Below are positions 1 to 7,934 of a stretch of DNA of 64,000 bases, one piece after another. The DNA is from Rhizobiales bacterium YIM 77505 (GTDB lineage: Bacteria; Pseudomonadota; Alphaproteobacteria; Rhizobiales; Beijerinckiaceae), in assembly GCA_000745135.1 (NCBI GenBank), contig JQNH01000001.1:1798001-1862000 (forward strand), written 5' to 3'. Position 1 is the first letter of the stretch, and every line of letters begins with the position of its first letter. The notes below the pieces were generated by a model. The model had not been told where the DNA came from. It was given only the letters and a program-made list of their open reading frames with translations, and made no database searches. Made by a program: the position numbers and the translations under genes.

Positions 1-2
1 CC

Positions 3-1040
3 TGGATCGACCAGAACGGGGCCTCGAGCCTCCATTGGCAGAACATCTCCGGGGCGGCCGCCGCGAGCTTCAAGAGCCGGCTCGATATCTTCACCAAGTT
101 GCGCAACGCCTATCTGCAATGGGACTGGGCCGGCTGCTTCGAGTCCCTGCCCTACCCGCTCAACGTCGAGGACGGCCGACCCGACGTCTCCAGGGCCGAC
201 AGCTTCTATGTCCCGATGTTCGCCCCCGACGAGGCCGGCAATGGCGGCGAGCACTGGCGCAAGGAGACGAGTTCCGGGAGCTACCAGCTCAACCCGAACA
301 GCTACATCGACGACAACTCGACCTCGGCCGGCACCTGCACCACCACCCCGCCAGACGACCGCACCCGCATGGTGCGCGCCTGCAAATATGCTCACTACAA
401 GGGCGCCGACTCCACCAATGCCTACGGAGCCATCGGGCCGAACTGGGCGTGCCGGTCACGTCCTCTCACCCGTCTGACCAACAATTCCAGCAAGCTGTTG
501 TCGGAAATCGCCGCCCTGCGGGCCGACGGCAACACCAACATCCACGAGGGCACCATGTGGGGCTGGCGCACCCTCTCCCCCCGCAGCGTGTTCGGGGACG
601 GAGTCCCCTATGAGCAGAAGAACACCACCAAGGTGCTCGTGCTCATGACCGACGGCATGAACACCTGGGGCGCCAATCCCTACAACAGCGTGACGAAGTC
701 GTATTACTCGGCCTATGGCTACTTCAGGAACGCCGACGGTTCGGCGCCCAACGCCCGTCTGCCCGCGAGTCATGCGAATCCCTCAACTGAGGAGCAGGCG
801 CGGGCCGCCATGGACGCCCTCACCAAGGAGGCGTGCCGGAATGCGGCGAAGGCCGGCGTCATCATCTACACGATCGGCTTCAGCGTTCCGAACGACCCGA
901 TCGACCAGCAAGGCCTCAATCTCCTGCGGGACTGCGCCGGGGCCCCTGAGCGCTTTTTCGTCGCCAACGACGCGACCGCTCTCATCGCCGCCTTCCAGAA
1001 GATCGCCCAGAGCATCGGCACCCTGCGCCTGACGCAGTAG
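3..1040 (+). CDS. TadG-like Flp pilus assembly protein, C-terminal part (5' end outside window)
   Basis: The reading frame is open from base 3, so the true start lies upstream of the window. About 345 residues are visible. A von Willebrand A-type segment is recognisable (VLVLMTDGMNTWG), followed by a Cys-containing region and the closing segment FQKIAQSIGTLRLTQ, which is typical of TadG proteins. In this family an N-terminal membrane anchor (not visible here) places a vWA-like domain in the periplasm, where it supports assembly of Flp/tight-adherence pili. The internal ATG at 99 falls inside the conserved frame and is unlikely to be the start. The gene runs towards the convergent L,D-transpeptidase gene and stops just before a strong inverted repeat. 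Family assignment is good; the exact role within the Tad system is inferred. Confidence 0.85.
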   Translation, partial: WIDQNGASSLHWQNISGAAAASFKSRLDIFTKLRNAYLQWDWAGCFESLPYPLNVEDGRPDVSRADSFYVPMFAPDEAGNGGEHWRKETSSGSYQLNPNSYIDDNSTSAGTCTTTPPDDRTRMVRACKYAHYKGADSTNAYGAIGPNWACRSRPLTRLTNNSSKLLSEIAALRADGNTNIHEGTMWGWRTLSPRSVFGDGVPYEQKNTTKVLVLMTDGMNTWGANPYNSVTKSYYSAYGYFRNADGSAPNARLPASHANPSTEEQARAAMDALTKEACRNAAKAGVIIYTIGFSVPNDPIDQQGLNLLRDCAGAPERFFVANDATALIAAFQKIAQSIGTLRLTQ

Positions 1041-1066
1041 CGCCTTCGCGAGGCGGGGCGCCCCAA

Positions 1067-1101
1067 CGACAAAGGGCCGGGAAAACCCCGGCCCTTTGTC
1101 G
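1067..1101. terminator. Bidirectional intrinsic terminator
   Basis: A perfect 15-bp inverted repeat (1067-1081 and 1087-1101) flanks a five-base AAAAC-type loop. It lies exactly between the 3' ends of two convergent genes, so it probably ends transcription from both sides. The stem reads AAAGGGCCGGG/CCCGGCCCTTT at its core. Confidence 0.8.
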
Positions 1102-1125
1102 TCTTCCGATGCCGGGCCCAGGCTG

Positions 1126-2385
1126 CTAGTTGACGTTCTCCTCCGGCTCCTTGTCGGCCGCGCGGGCCACCGGGATGCCGCCGAGGCCGTCGCGGTTGTA
1201 GATGTCGTCCCGGAATTGAGCGATCCCCTCGGGCGTCGCCCAGGCGGTGATGTAGGTCCAGTAGACGTTGACGGGCTGAGCGAGCTTGGCGTCGACCCGC
1301 TGGCCGCTCTGGATGGTGGCCTCGATCTGGTCGCGGTCCCAACCCGCGGTGTCCTTGAGGAGCCAAGCCACGAAGTCGCGCACGTTCTGCACCCGGACGC
1401 AGCCCGAGGACACGAAGCGGAAATCGTCGCCGAAGATGCCCTTGGCCGGGGTGTCGTGCATGTAGACGCCGTGCGGATTGGGGATGTTGATGCGCACGAA
1501 GCCCATGGAGTTGAGGTCGGCGCCCGGATCCTGCCGGAACATGTAGCGCGTCGCCTCGTCAGAGAACCAGTTGACCCGCGAAGGCGGAATCTCGACGCCC
1601 TGCTGATTGTAGATGCGGATCTTGTTCTCGGTGAGATAATTCGGCTCCTTCTGCATGCGCGGGATCAGATCCTTGCGGATGATCGAGGCCGGCACGGTCC
1701 AGAAGGGGTTGAAGTTCACCTCCGTGATCTTGGCGTTCATGATCGGCGACTGCCGGTCGATCTTGCCGACGCCGGCCGCGTGGCGGGTCACCACCGTCCC
1801 GGCCTCGACCGTCTCGACTACGGCGGCAGGAATATTCACGATCACGTAGCGGTTGCCGAGATTGCTCGAATAGGAGCGCAGCCGCACCGCATTGAGCTCG
1901 AGCTGCTTCAAGCGGATCTCCGCCGGCACGTTCATCGCCGCGACCGTCGAGGAGTTGAGCGCGCCCGTGGTGTTGAGGCCGTGCCGGGCCTGGAACCGCC
2001 GCACCGCCGCTTCGACATAAGAATCATAGATGGGCGACGAGCCGGCAGCCGGATCGAGATCGCCGGTCATGATGAGACGCTGCCGAAGCGCCACCACGGC
2101 CGGGCTCTTGGAGCCGAGCCGCAGGCGCTCCCCTGTCGGAACCGGCGCCCAGCCCCCGCGGGCGACGATATCCTTGTAACGGTCGATCATCTCCTCCGTG
2201 GCGGCAAGCGCCTGGGCGGACAGGATCGGCGTCGAGGAGCGCGGGATGCGAATGCGCGACACGGCGTCGTAGTTCTGGCGCCATTCCGCCTGGCTGCCGA
2301 GTTCGGCGAAGTTCTGCGCCGCCACGGGCGTCGAGAGGAGCGCAAGGGCCATCGAGCCCGTCACGAGGGAGGAGCGTAGATTCAT
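1126..2385 (-). CDS. Secreted L,D-transpeptidase with peptidoglycan-binding domain (YcbB-like)
   Basis: This 419-residue protein has a signal peptide ending near VAAQ (residue 24). A peptidoglycan-binding helical domain lies at about 93-150 (YVEAAVRRFQARHGL). A YkuD catalytic domain lies at about 178-340, with His310 in YMHDTP and the nucleophile Cys329 in SSGCVRV. The family makes 3-3 crosslinks in peptidoglycan or attaches proteins to it, in the periplasm. The ATG at 2385 is chosen because it gives a clean signal peptide. The gene is divergent from the TAXI gene at 2911, with about 525 bases between them. A second, smaller L,D-transpeptidase sits at 41751-42485. Confidence 0.92.
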   Translation of the reverse strand: MNLRSSLVTGSMALALLSTPVAAQNFAELGSQAEWRQNYDAVSRIRIPRSSTPILSAQALAATEEMIDRYKDIVARGGWAPVPTGERLRLGSKSPAVVALRQRLIMTGDLDPAAGSSPIYDSYVEAAVRRFQARHGLNTTGALNSSTVAAMNVPAEIRLKQLELNAVRLRSYSSNLGNRYVIVNIPAAVVETVEAGTVVTRHAAGVGKIDRQSPIMNAKITEVNFNPFWTVPASIIRKDLIPRMQKEPNYLTENKIRIYNQQGVEIPPSRVNWFSDEATRYMFRQDPGADLNSMGFVRINIPNPHGVYMHDTPAKGIFGDDFRFVSSGCVRVQNVRDFVAWLLKDTAGWDRDQIEATIQSGQRVDAKLAQPVNVYWTYITAWATPEGIAQFRDDIYNRDGLGGIPVARAADKEPEENVN

Positions 2386-2910
2386 TATCGACCCGCCAAA
2401 GAACCGGGAATCCAGTGCAGGCTGAGCCCGTCAGGCGCTCGGCGAGGGCCCCCTGCGCCTTGGTTACCGCAAAGTGCTCAGCCGCGGTTAAAGAACCATG
2501 AGCACTCCGGCCGATTTGTGGCAAGCCGTGCCGGTCTCCTAGGGACACGGCTGTGAGGCTCCACCTGTTGCTGCAATGCAACATAGGTCCGCGCGTTCGG
2601 GCCGCCCCTTCCGATCCCGCAGATCCTCTGCCCCGCAGAGCGAATCCTGCCAGCACCGGTGGCGATAGGCATGACGCTCACTTGGCGGTCGAAGACGGTA
2701 CGGTCATTCTCCAGTATCGTCCTGTAAAACATGGGGCTGAAGAACTTCTCTTACAAAGAATTGCACCTGCGAATGCTTGAAGCCCACAATGTTGCCTAAT
2801 TCAGCGGAATATAAGTCCGGACGCGGCCGCGGGGGCTTTACAAGAGGAAGGGTTGAACTTCCCGGCTCGGCCCAGGGAGCGGGCCGCTCGCCAACCCCCG
2901 GGGGTCAAGG
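2386..2910. other. Divergent intergenic region
   Basis: There is no convincing gene here; the short frames lack family features and good ribosome sites. It must hold the promoters of the transpeptidase (minus) and the TAXI gene (plus). A CGATTTGTGGC element at about 2511-2521 lies about 130 bases upstream of the transpeptidase start and resembles elements seen upstream of other genes in the window. Confidence 0.5.
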
Positions 2911-4026
2911 ATGGTTCTTAGTCATTGGAGAGCCGCAGCCGCGTTCGGCGCGCTTGCGGTCGTAAGTTTTTTTGGAATTCTGGGCGCGAGCGCCGCTCCA
3001 CGGCCGGCCAAAGAGGGGGCCGACAATCAGCAGAACACGGTCAGCATCGTCTCCGGCACGCCGGCCGGCACCTATCTGCAGATCGCCTACGATCTTTCCG
3101 CGGTTCTCGACGACCCGCAGGGGCTGCGTGTCATCCCCATGCTCGGCAAGGGGGGCGCGCAGAACATCCGCGATGTCCTCAGCCTCAAGGGCGTCGACAT
3201 GGGCATCGCCCAGACCACGGACCTGGCGCGGGTCAAGCGGGAGCAGCCGGACGTCGCCGACCGCCTCGTCTACATCACGAAGCTCTATAACGAGGAGCTG
3301 CACCTCCTGGCCCGTCCCGAGATCCGCTCGCTCAAGGACCTCGAAGGCAAGGCGGTGAACTTCAGCGACATCGGCAGCGGCACCCAGTACGTGGCCAAGG
3401 AGCTCTTCCAGAAGCTCGGGATCCCCGTGAGGGAGGTGAATTACGGCCAGGTGGACGCGATCGAAAAGATGAAGTCGGGCGAGGTCGCGGCGACGGTCTA
3501 CATCGCCGGCAAGCCTGGCTCCGCCTTCGTGCGGGCGCCGAAAGACGTCGGCTTTCACTTCCTTTCCGTCCCCTACGGGCCAGGCTTCGAGGACAACTAT
3601 TATCCGGCGGTCCTCGAACCGGCGGATTATCCCGGGCTGATCCCCGAAGGCCAGTCGGTCGACACGATCGCCGTCGGCGCGGTGCTCGTCGCCTTCAACT
3701 GGCCCGCGAACTCGGTGCGCTACAAGCGGCTCGAGACCTTCGTGCAGACCTTCTTCGACAAGATCGACCAGTTCCAGCAGGCCCCGCGCCACCCGAAGTG
3801 GCGCGAGGTCAACCTGGCGGCCGATGTCCCCGGATGGCGGCGCTTCGCGCCGGCGGCGCAGCGCCTGGCCGCGGCGGGTCTCCAGACCGCATCCGTGCGG
3901 CCGGCCGGCGACAGCGCAGCCCTGCGCGCCGAGTTCGAGCGCTTCGCCAAGGAGCGCGGCCTCAAAGGCTCCGCCCGGGAGAAGGTGTTCGAGGAATTCA
4001 TGCGTTGGCGGGAGAAGGTGCAATGA
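2911..4026 (+). CDS. TAXI-family TRAP-type periplasmic binding protein (copy 1)
   Basis: This 371-residue protein has a hydrophobic signal peptide (about 1-29, ending GASAA). The body is typical of the TAXI family: SGTPAGTYLQIAYDLSAVL near the start, VDMGIAQTTDL, and the KMKSGEVAATVYIAGKP segment. The family binds a small anionic solute in the periplasm and usually works with a TRAP membrane subunit. No TRAP permease gene lies nearby. The stop overlaps the start of the next gene (ATGA), so the two are translationally coupled. A second TAXI protein at 14825-15979 is similar along its length, including the C-terminal extension ending in a RW motif (FEEFMRWREK versus FNDFLRWRRN). The ligand is unknown. 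Confidence 0.9.
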   Translation: MVLSHWRAAAAFGALAVVSFFGILGASAAPRPAKEGADNQQNTVSIVSGTPAGTYLQIAYDLSAVLDDPQGLRVIPMLGKGGAQNIRDVLSLKGVDMGIAQTTDLARVKREQPDVADRLVYITKLYNEELHLLARPEIRSLKDLEGKAVNFSDIGSGTQYVAKELFQKLGIPVREVNYGQVDAIEKMKSGEVAATVYIAGKPGSAFVRAPKDVGFHFLSVPYGPGFEDNYYPAVLEPADYPGLIPEGQSVDTIAVGAVLVAFNWPANSVRYKRLETFVQTFFDKIDQFQQAPRHPKWREVNLAADVPGWRRFAPAAQRLAAAGLQTASVRPAGDSAALRAEFERFAKERGLKGSAREKVFEEFMRWREKVQ

Positions 4027-4865
4027 GTGCCCTGCGCAAGCGGCAGACCCTCGCCCCGACGCCAGAGCCTGCCAATGAGGACGATCCGGTCCTCGACCTT
4101 CGCCACCCTGGCAGCCCGCCGCTGGCGCGCCGCGGCCTGCCCCTGGGCACGCTTTTCGTCAGCGGCGTGCTGGCCCTCGGAGCGGTCGGTGCGCTCGCCC
4201 TCTTCTCAGGGGAGCGCAGGGCTGGGCCGGCGCCGGCCCAGGTCGCCTCGACGGCGGTGCCGTTGAAACCCTCGGCTACCCCAGCCTCTCATCCCGCCTC
4301 GCAGACTGGCTCGGCACGAGGGGTCGAGCCCAAGGCGGCGGAGGCGACGCCCGAGGCCGCAGCCGCCCGGCCGGCACCGGCGGCGGAGCCGACAGCCTCG
4401 CCCGCAGCGGTCCTCGTGCCGCCTGCCCGCGCGGAAGTCCCGTCGATGCCTCCCGCTCCCGCAGCACCGCCCGAGACGAGACCATCATCGGAGGCGCTTC
4501 GGACGGCTTCGCTGCCGCCCGACGGTGCCGCCGCGTCGGCGCTGAATGTGGTGCCAGCGCCCGCTCCCGTCGCGCCAGAGCCGACCCCCAGCGCCCCGGC
4601 GCAGCCGCGGGCGCCGCTCGCGGCGGCCGAGGCTGACGCCATCGCAGCGAAGGCCGATGCCGCCCTGCGGCGTGGCGACATCTCGGTGGCACGCTCGTTC
4701 TTCATGCGCCTCGCCCAGGCGGGCGATCCACGGGGGGCGGACGGCATGGCCCGCACCTATGACGGGGCGGTGCTCAAGACCCTTCCCGTCTTCGGGGTCA
4801 AGCCTGACCCGGCGGAGGCCGAGCGTTGGCATGCGCGGGCGAAGGCCCTGGCGCAGAAGAACTGA
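4023..4865 (+). CDS. Membrane-anchored Pro/Ala-rich protein with C-terminal Sel1-like domain
   Basis: The start is the ATG overlapping the TAXI stop (ATGA), giving 280 residues. A cytoplasmic N-terminus (about 1-38) is followed by one transmembrane helix (about 39-62, LGTLFVSGVLALGAVGALAL). A long Pro/Ala-rich, probably disordered periplasmic segment (about 70-205) leads to a C-terminal helical domain (about 207-280). That domain (GDISVARSFFMRLAQAGDPR, then a TYD motif) matches the C-terminus of the coiled-coil protein at 16015-17790. The layout suggests a tether that presents a Sel1/TPR-like module to the neighbouring TAXI protein. Function is inferred from context only. Confidence 0.8.
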   Translation: MSALRKRQTLAPTPEPANEDDPVLDLRHPGSPPLARRGLPLGTLFVSGVLALGAVGALALFSGERRAGPAPAQVASTAVPLKPSATPASHPASQTGSARGVEPKAAEATPEAAAARPAPAAEPTASPAAVLVPPARAEVPSMPPAPAAPPETRPSSEALRTASLPPDGAAASALNVVPAPAPVAPEPTPSAPAQPRAPLAAAEADAIAAKADAALRRGDISVARSFFMRLAQAGDPRGADGMARTYDGAVLKTLPVFGVKPDPAEAERWHARAKALAQKN

Positions 4866-4899
4866 GCGCCAGTCTTCGCCTGCGACCTGAAGACCCTCG

Positions 4900-4929
4900 G
4901 AGCCGATTCCACTCAGGTGGAGTCGGCTC
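4900..4929 (+). terminator. Probable intrinsic terminator after the TAXI/Sel1 operon
   Basis: A 13-bp stem (4900-4912 with 4917-4929, one G-T pair) closes a TCAG loop 35 bases after the stop of the Sel1-like gene. It is followed by a weakly T-rich stretch (GACGTCTTTGTT). It also lies downstream of the minus-strand gene at 5004-5207, so it may serve both. Confidence 0.65.
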
Positions 4930-5003
4930 GACGTCTTTGTTGCGGCGCCGCCTGAAGAGGGCCCGGAACTGCGACCTCGAAGGCTGGACGGCGCCCTCGC
5001 GTC

Positions 5004-5207
5004 TCACCGGTCGAGGACCTCGGTTGCCAAGGAATCGACGAGCGGCTCCCCTGCGGCGCTCTCTTGGCGCGTGCCTCCCTCGTCGAAGCCCTGCGCCGCG
5101 GCCCGGCAGAGTTCCCTCACTTCCTCGGCCGAGACGAGGTCTTTCCGGACGAGGAGGCGCAGGAGCGTCTGGAGGATCACAGGGCCGCACTCGTTGGAAT
5201 TGGGCAT
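5004..5207 (-). CDS. Small helical protein, member A of a four-copy family
   Basis: This 67-residue protein has no recognised domain. Its core, LLRLLVRKDLVSAEEVRELC, matches three other small proteins in this window (8741-8962, 9104-9424, 32924-33208): two predicted helices joined by a short turn, with the pattern L-L-x-L-[VIL]-x-[KR]-x-x-[LIV]-[SH]-x-x-E-[AV]. The C-terminal part is polar and variable. It lies downstream of the alpha/beta hydrolase on the same strand. The ribosome site before the ATG at 5207 is weak. The repeated pattern, rather than the ORF itself, is the reason for calling it. Confidence 0.6.
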   Translation of the reverse strand: MPNSNECGPVILQTLLRLLVRKDLVSAEEVRELCRAAAQGFDEGGTRQESAAGEPLVDSLATEVLDR

Positions 5208-5272
5208 GGTGGAAACCGTTCGTTCTGTGCCCCTACTCTCAAAAAGCCCGTTCCCGATGCAAGCTCCGGGCC

Positions 5273-6391
5273 TTATTCAGCTCCGCTCACCACCTCGAAA
5301 TTGCGCAGCAGGATGCGGCAGGGTTCCTTGGCCCGTTCCTCGCAGACCTGGCGCGCTTTCGCCTCGACCTCGTCGAGATCATCGCCTCCAAACTGGACGT
5401 AGATGGTCTTGTTCGTCTGCGAGGCAGCCATGACCTTCTCGGTCGGTCGGCCCCAATAGCGCATAGCCACCTGGCGCCCGGACGGGCTGAGTTTCAGCCC
5501 CCGCAACAAGGCATCGACGGCGCTTGGGTCGTGGGTGGGCAGCGCCTGTGCCCGCAGGAACCGATCGAGCGCCGGGATCCAGCGCAGCATGCCCTCGGCC
5601 TGGCGGAACATGGAATGCCCATCCTCGCCGATCGCCTCGAACATGTGGAATTCCGTTCGGCCGCCTTTGGCGACGTAAGCCTCATGAAGCTGACGGACGT
5701 AATCGCCGGGAAAGAAGGAGTCGTTCTCGGCATAGAGCCACAGGCTCGGCAGGCGGCCGCGCTCGCCGAGCCGTGCGAAAAGGCTGATCAGGTCCTCGGG
5801 CTTGCAGGCGGCGGAGCCGCCCTCGGGCGCTCTCGTGCGCACGCCGCCGGAGACATTGATGACGGCTCGCAGCCCCTCGGGACGGCGTGCCGCAAGGTTC
5901 AGGACGACCGCGCCTCCCGTTGAAACGCCAAGGGCGATCATGCGCTCGGGATCCGCGTCGCGGCGGCGGCGCAAGGAGACGAGCGCCGCCTCCACATCGT
6001 CCGTCTGCTCGTCGAGCATGGGCGCGTAATCGCCGTCACGGCAGCCGCGCAGAGCATAAAATTGACGGCCCTCGGAGCGCCCGAAGCCGCGCCGGACGAC
6101 GACGGCGGCAAGCCATCCCCGCCGTGCGAACTCCCGCGCCGTGCGCAGGAAGGCACGGGCGCTCACCCGTTCTCGCTCGCCGGGGTCGGGCGCTTGGCCA
6201 TGGGTGATGAGCGCGACCGGCAATCGGCCCGGACTTCCCGCCTCACGCAGGACAAGCGCTTCGAGGTTGTAGAGATGGCCGCGTATATCGACGGCAAGGA
6301 ACGTCTCCTCCACGAGAAGCCGTTCCTCGCTGCGCATGGGGGTCGCAGCAAGACAGCACGCGACGAAGGCCAGAGCGCGCCAAGCTCGCAT
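5273..6391 (-). CDS. Secreted alpha/beta hydrolase
   Basis: This 372-residue protein has a signal peptide (about 1-21) and an alpha/beta-hydrolase fold at about 30-290. The nucleophile elbow is GVSTGG (Ser157), the acid is probably Asp224 in AENDSF, and the histidine is His259 in EDGHSMF. THGQAP near residue 63 would supply the oxyanion hole. The family (dienelactone-hydrolase or peptidase-like) hydrolyses esters or amides; no substrate can be read from the sequence. A C-terminal extension of about 80 residues (about 290-372) with two cysteines follows the catalytic domain. A ribosome site (GGGAG) precedes the ATG. A short stem followed by T5 on the minus strand (about 5271-5241) could end its transcript before the small gene at 5207. 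Confidence 0.85.
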   Translation of the reverse strand: MRAWRALAFVACCLAATPMRSEERLLVEETFLAVDIRGHLYNLEALVLREAGSPGRLPVALITHGQAPDPGERERVSARAFLRTAREFARRGWLAAVVVRRGFGRSEGRQFYALRGCRDGDYAPMLDEQTDDVEAALVSLRRRRDADPERMIALGVSTGGAVVLNLAARRPEGLRAVINVSGGVRTRAPEGGSAACKPEDLISLFARLGERGRLPSLWLYAENDSFFPGDYVRQLHEAYVAKGGRTEFHMFEAIGEDGHSMFRQAEGMLRWIPALDRFLRAQALPTHDPSAVDALLRGLKLSPSGRQVAMRYWGRPTEKVMAASQTNKTIYVQFGGDDLDEVEAKARQVCEERAKEPCRILLRNFEVVSGAE

Positions 6392-6460
6392 GCTGCGTTC
6401 TCCCTGCGGCCGCCGGGCCGTCCAGCCTGGCTTATTCGAGACGCTCGGAGACGATCGGCG

Positions 6461-6718
6461 TCACAGCTCCCGGTCGGACCCTGTCGCGCCCGTGGCGGGC
6501 CGAGGGGGCGAGGGTTCGCCCGTAGACGTCCGCATGTCGGCCGCGGGGGCGGGCCGCCGCGAGGGAACGATCTGTTGGAAGATCCACTCGAAGCTGGCGT
6601 CGGCGCTGTCCACCGCGAATGTCCGGGCCGCGTCGAGAAAGCGGGCGAACTGCTGCTCGTCGTTCCGGTGTTGCGCTGCTTTCGCTCTGCCAGGCGTCCC
6701 CTCTTCCCTGCGCGGCAT
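6461..6718 (-). CDS. Small hypothetical protein
   Basis: This 85-residue protein has no recognised family. The middle segment (NDEQQFARFLDAARTFAVDS) looks like a genuine helix-rich protein. A strong ribosome site (AGGGAGG, about six bases before the ATG) supports this frame over the overlapping alternatives. The C-terminus is Pro/Arg-rich and probably disordered. It lies just upstream of the alpha/beta hydrolase on the same strand. Function unknown. Confidence 0.55.
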   Translation of the reverse strand: MPRREEGTPGRAKAAQHRNDEQQFARFLDAARTFAVDSADASFEWIFQQIVPSRRPAPAADMRTSTGEPSPPRPATGATGSDREL

Positions 6719-6831
6719 CGCCGGCCTCCCTCACATTGATCGATAAAAAATTGGGTTCATCGACAAAGATTCCCGCTCCCGACCTGCGGTCGCTGGCTTA
6801 TCGAGGCGGAGCAGCCCGCCTAGCGGACAGC

Positions 6832-7242
6832 TCAAATCGGCGGGAAGGCCGCGCCGGACTCGGCTGCGCGCCGTATGCCGCGCAGCGATTTGCGGGTGCG
6901 GTGGATCAATTGGGCCGCCGTGCGCGGCGCGACCCCCAAGACTCCCTCGAGCTTGCGTCCGGTCAGTCGCTCCTGTGTGACGGCCATGAGATAGATCGCC
7001 TGCAGCCAAAGGTGGAGCGGGAGGTGGCTCGCTTCAAAGATCGTGCCGACCTTTACCGTGAACGGCTTGCGGCAGCGATAGCATTTGTACGTCCCGATGC
7101 GGGTGCTGCGCCCCGCCATCTTGCCGACCCGGTCCCCGCAGCCGCAGCGCGGGCAGATCGCTCCTTCCGGCCACACATGACTCTCAACGAAGGCGTAAGC
7201 CGCCTGCTCGTCCTGAAAATATGGCCCATAAGCATGGAGCAT
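6832..7242 (-). CDS. Orphan IS1595-type transposase zinc-ribbon protein
   Basis: Starting at the ATG at 7242, this gives 136 residues. The N-terminus has a zinc ribbon (CPRCGC about 18 residues before YKCYRCRKPF) followed by the segment KVGTIFEASHLPLHLWLQAI, both typical of the N-terminal region of IS1595-family transposases. A helix-turn-helix-like stretch (LEGVLGVAPRTAAQLIHRTR) comes next and the protein then ends. The DDE catalytic domain is absent, and no terminal inverted repeats or target duplications were seen. It is either a decayed transposase fragment or a domesticated DNA-binding protein; the intact reading frame favours the latter slightly. Confidence 0.7.
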   Translation of the reverse strand: MLHAYGPYFQDEQAAYAFVESHVWPEGAICPRCGCGDRVGKMAGRSTRIGTYKCYRCRKPFTVKVGTIFEASHLPLHLWLQAIYLMAVTQERLTGRKLEGVLGVAPRTAAQLIHRTRKSLRGIRRAAESGAAFPPI

Positions 7243-7934
7243 GACCCCGTCTCCCTTCACGGCTTCGACGCCGGCATCTGCAGCTTGGGGGGTCGAACAT
7301 CGTCTCGAATACAAGACGCGCGAAATGCGAAGTGATTTGATCAGAATCTCGTGTAACGCCAAGCACAAATGTTCGAAAGGCAAGTCACGGCTCGTCCCGT
7401 GAGAGCTTTCGCGCTCGTGGCGCTCGCAAACGGCGGGCGGGAGATTCAGCCTTCGGAGTCCGGCAATTGACTTGCCCCATCGGGAATTGAGGATTGAGGT
7501 CGCCCATGTGTCGATTGGGTTAACATTTGTTGCGGACGCGGCCGCAAAGTTAATTTACGCTTGCTGCCTGACTTTGGGGAAGGAATGCGTGGATGGCTTC
7601 CGATCAGCCTACGGTCTCTGGCGAGCCTGGGCGAGCGACGGCTGAGCAGCCCTTTGCCCGCCCCTCGCGCCTACGGTCTTGCCCAGCAGCACTTGGGGCG
7701 CTTCCTTCCGCCCCCCCCCCCGGCGCGGAGACCTGAGCTCAACCCGCGGCAATGTGCGGATCCCGCGGCATGAACTCTCGAAGTCCCGATTGATGATGTG
7801 AAGGAGCGGAATTCCTACCCACCCAAAGCAGTCGTGCCGTTTCATCTAAGAAGCTCATTGTCCTGTCGCTGCCAACTTCTTTTCGTCGTGGTGGCAATGC
7901 GAGGGTCCTCACCCTCGAAGTTGGGAGGCGTCAC
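7243..7934. other. Long intergenic region upstream of the Crp-like regulator
   Basis: No credible gene is present. It contains ACAAATGTTC (7365-7374), GGTTAACATTTGTTGC (7518-7533), a nearby AGTTAATTTACG, and an 11-base C run (7711-7721). The AACATTTGTT element is an inverted repeat (AACA-TT-TGTT) also found upstream of other genes in the window. The region presumably holds the promoters of the zinc-ribbon gene and the regulator. Confidence 0.45.
7711..7721. repeat. C11 homopolymer tract
   Basis: Eleven consecutive C residues lie about 215 bases upstream of the Crp-like regulator. Such tracts can slip during replication, but here it is not within an obvious gene or promoter spacer. Confidence 0.6.

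Noticed and set aside
2911-4865. Complete TRAP-TAXI transporter
   Set aside because: No TRAP membrane subunit (DctQM-type, many transmembrane helices) is near either TAXI gene; the partner has one helix only.
6832-7383. Active IS1595 insertion sequence
   Set aside because: The DDE domain is missing and no terminal inverted repeats or target duplications were found.
7561-7773. Short plus-strand frame before the Crp-like regulator
   Set aside because: It runs through the C11 tract, lacks a ribosome site and has no protein-like pattern.
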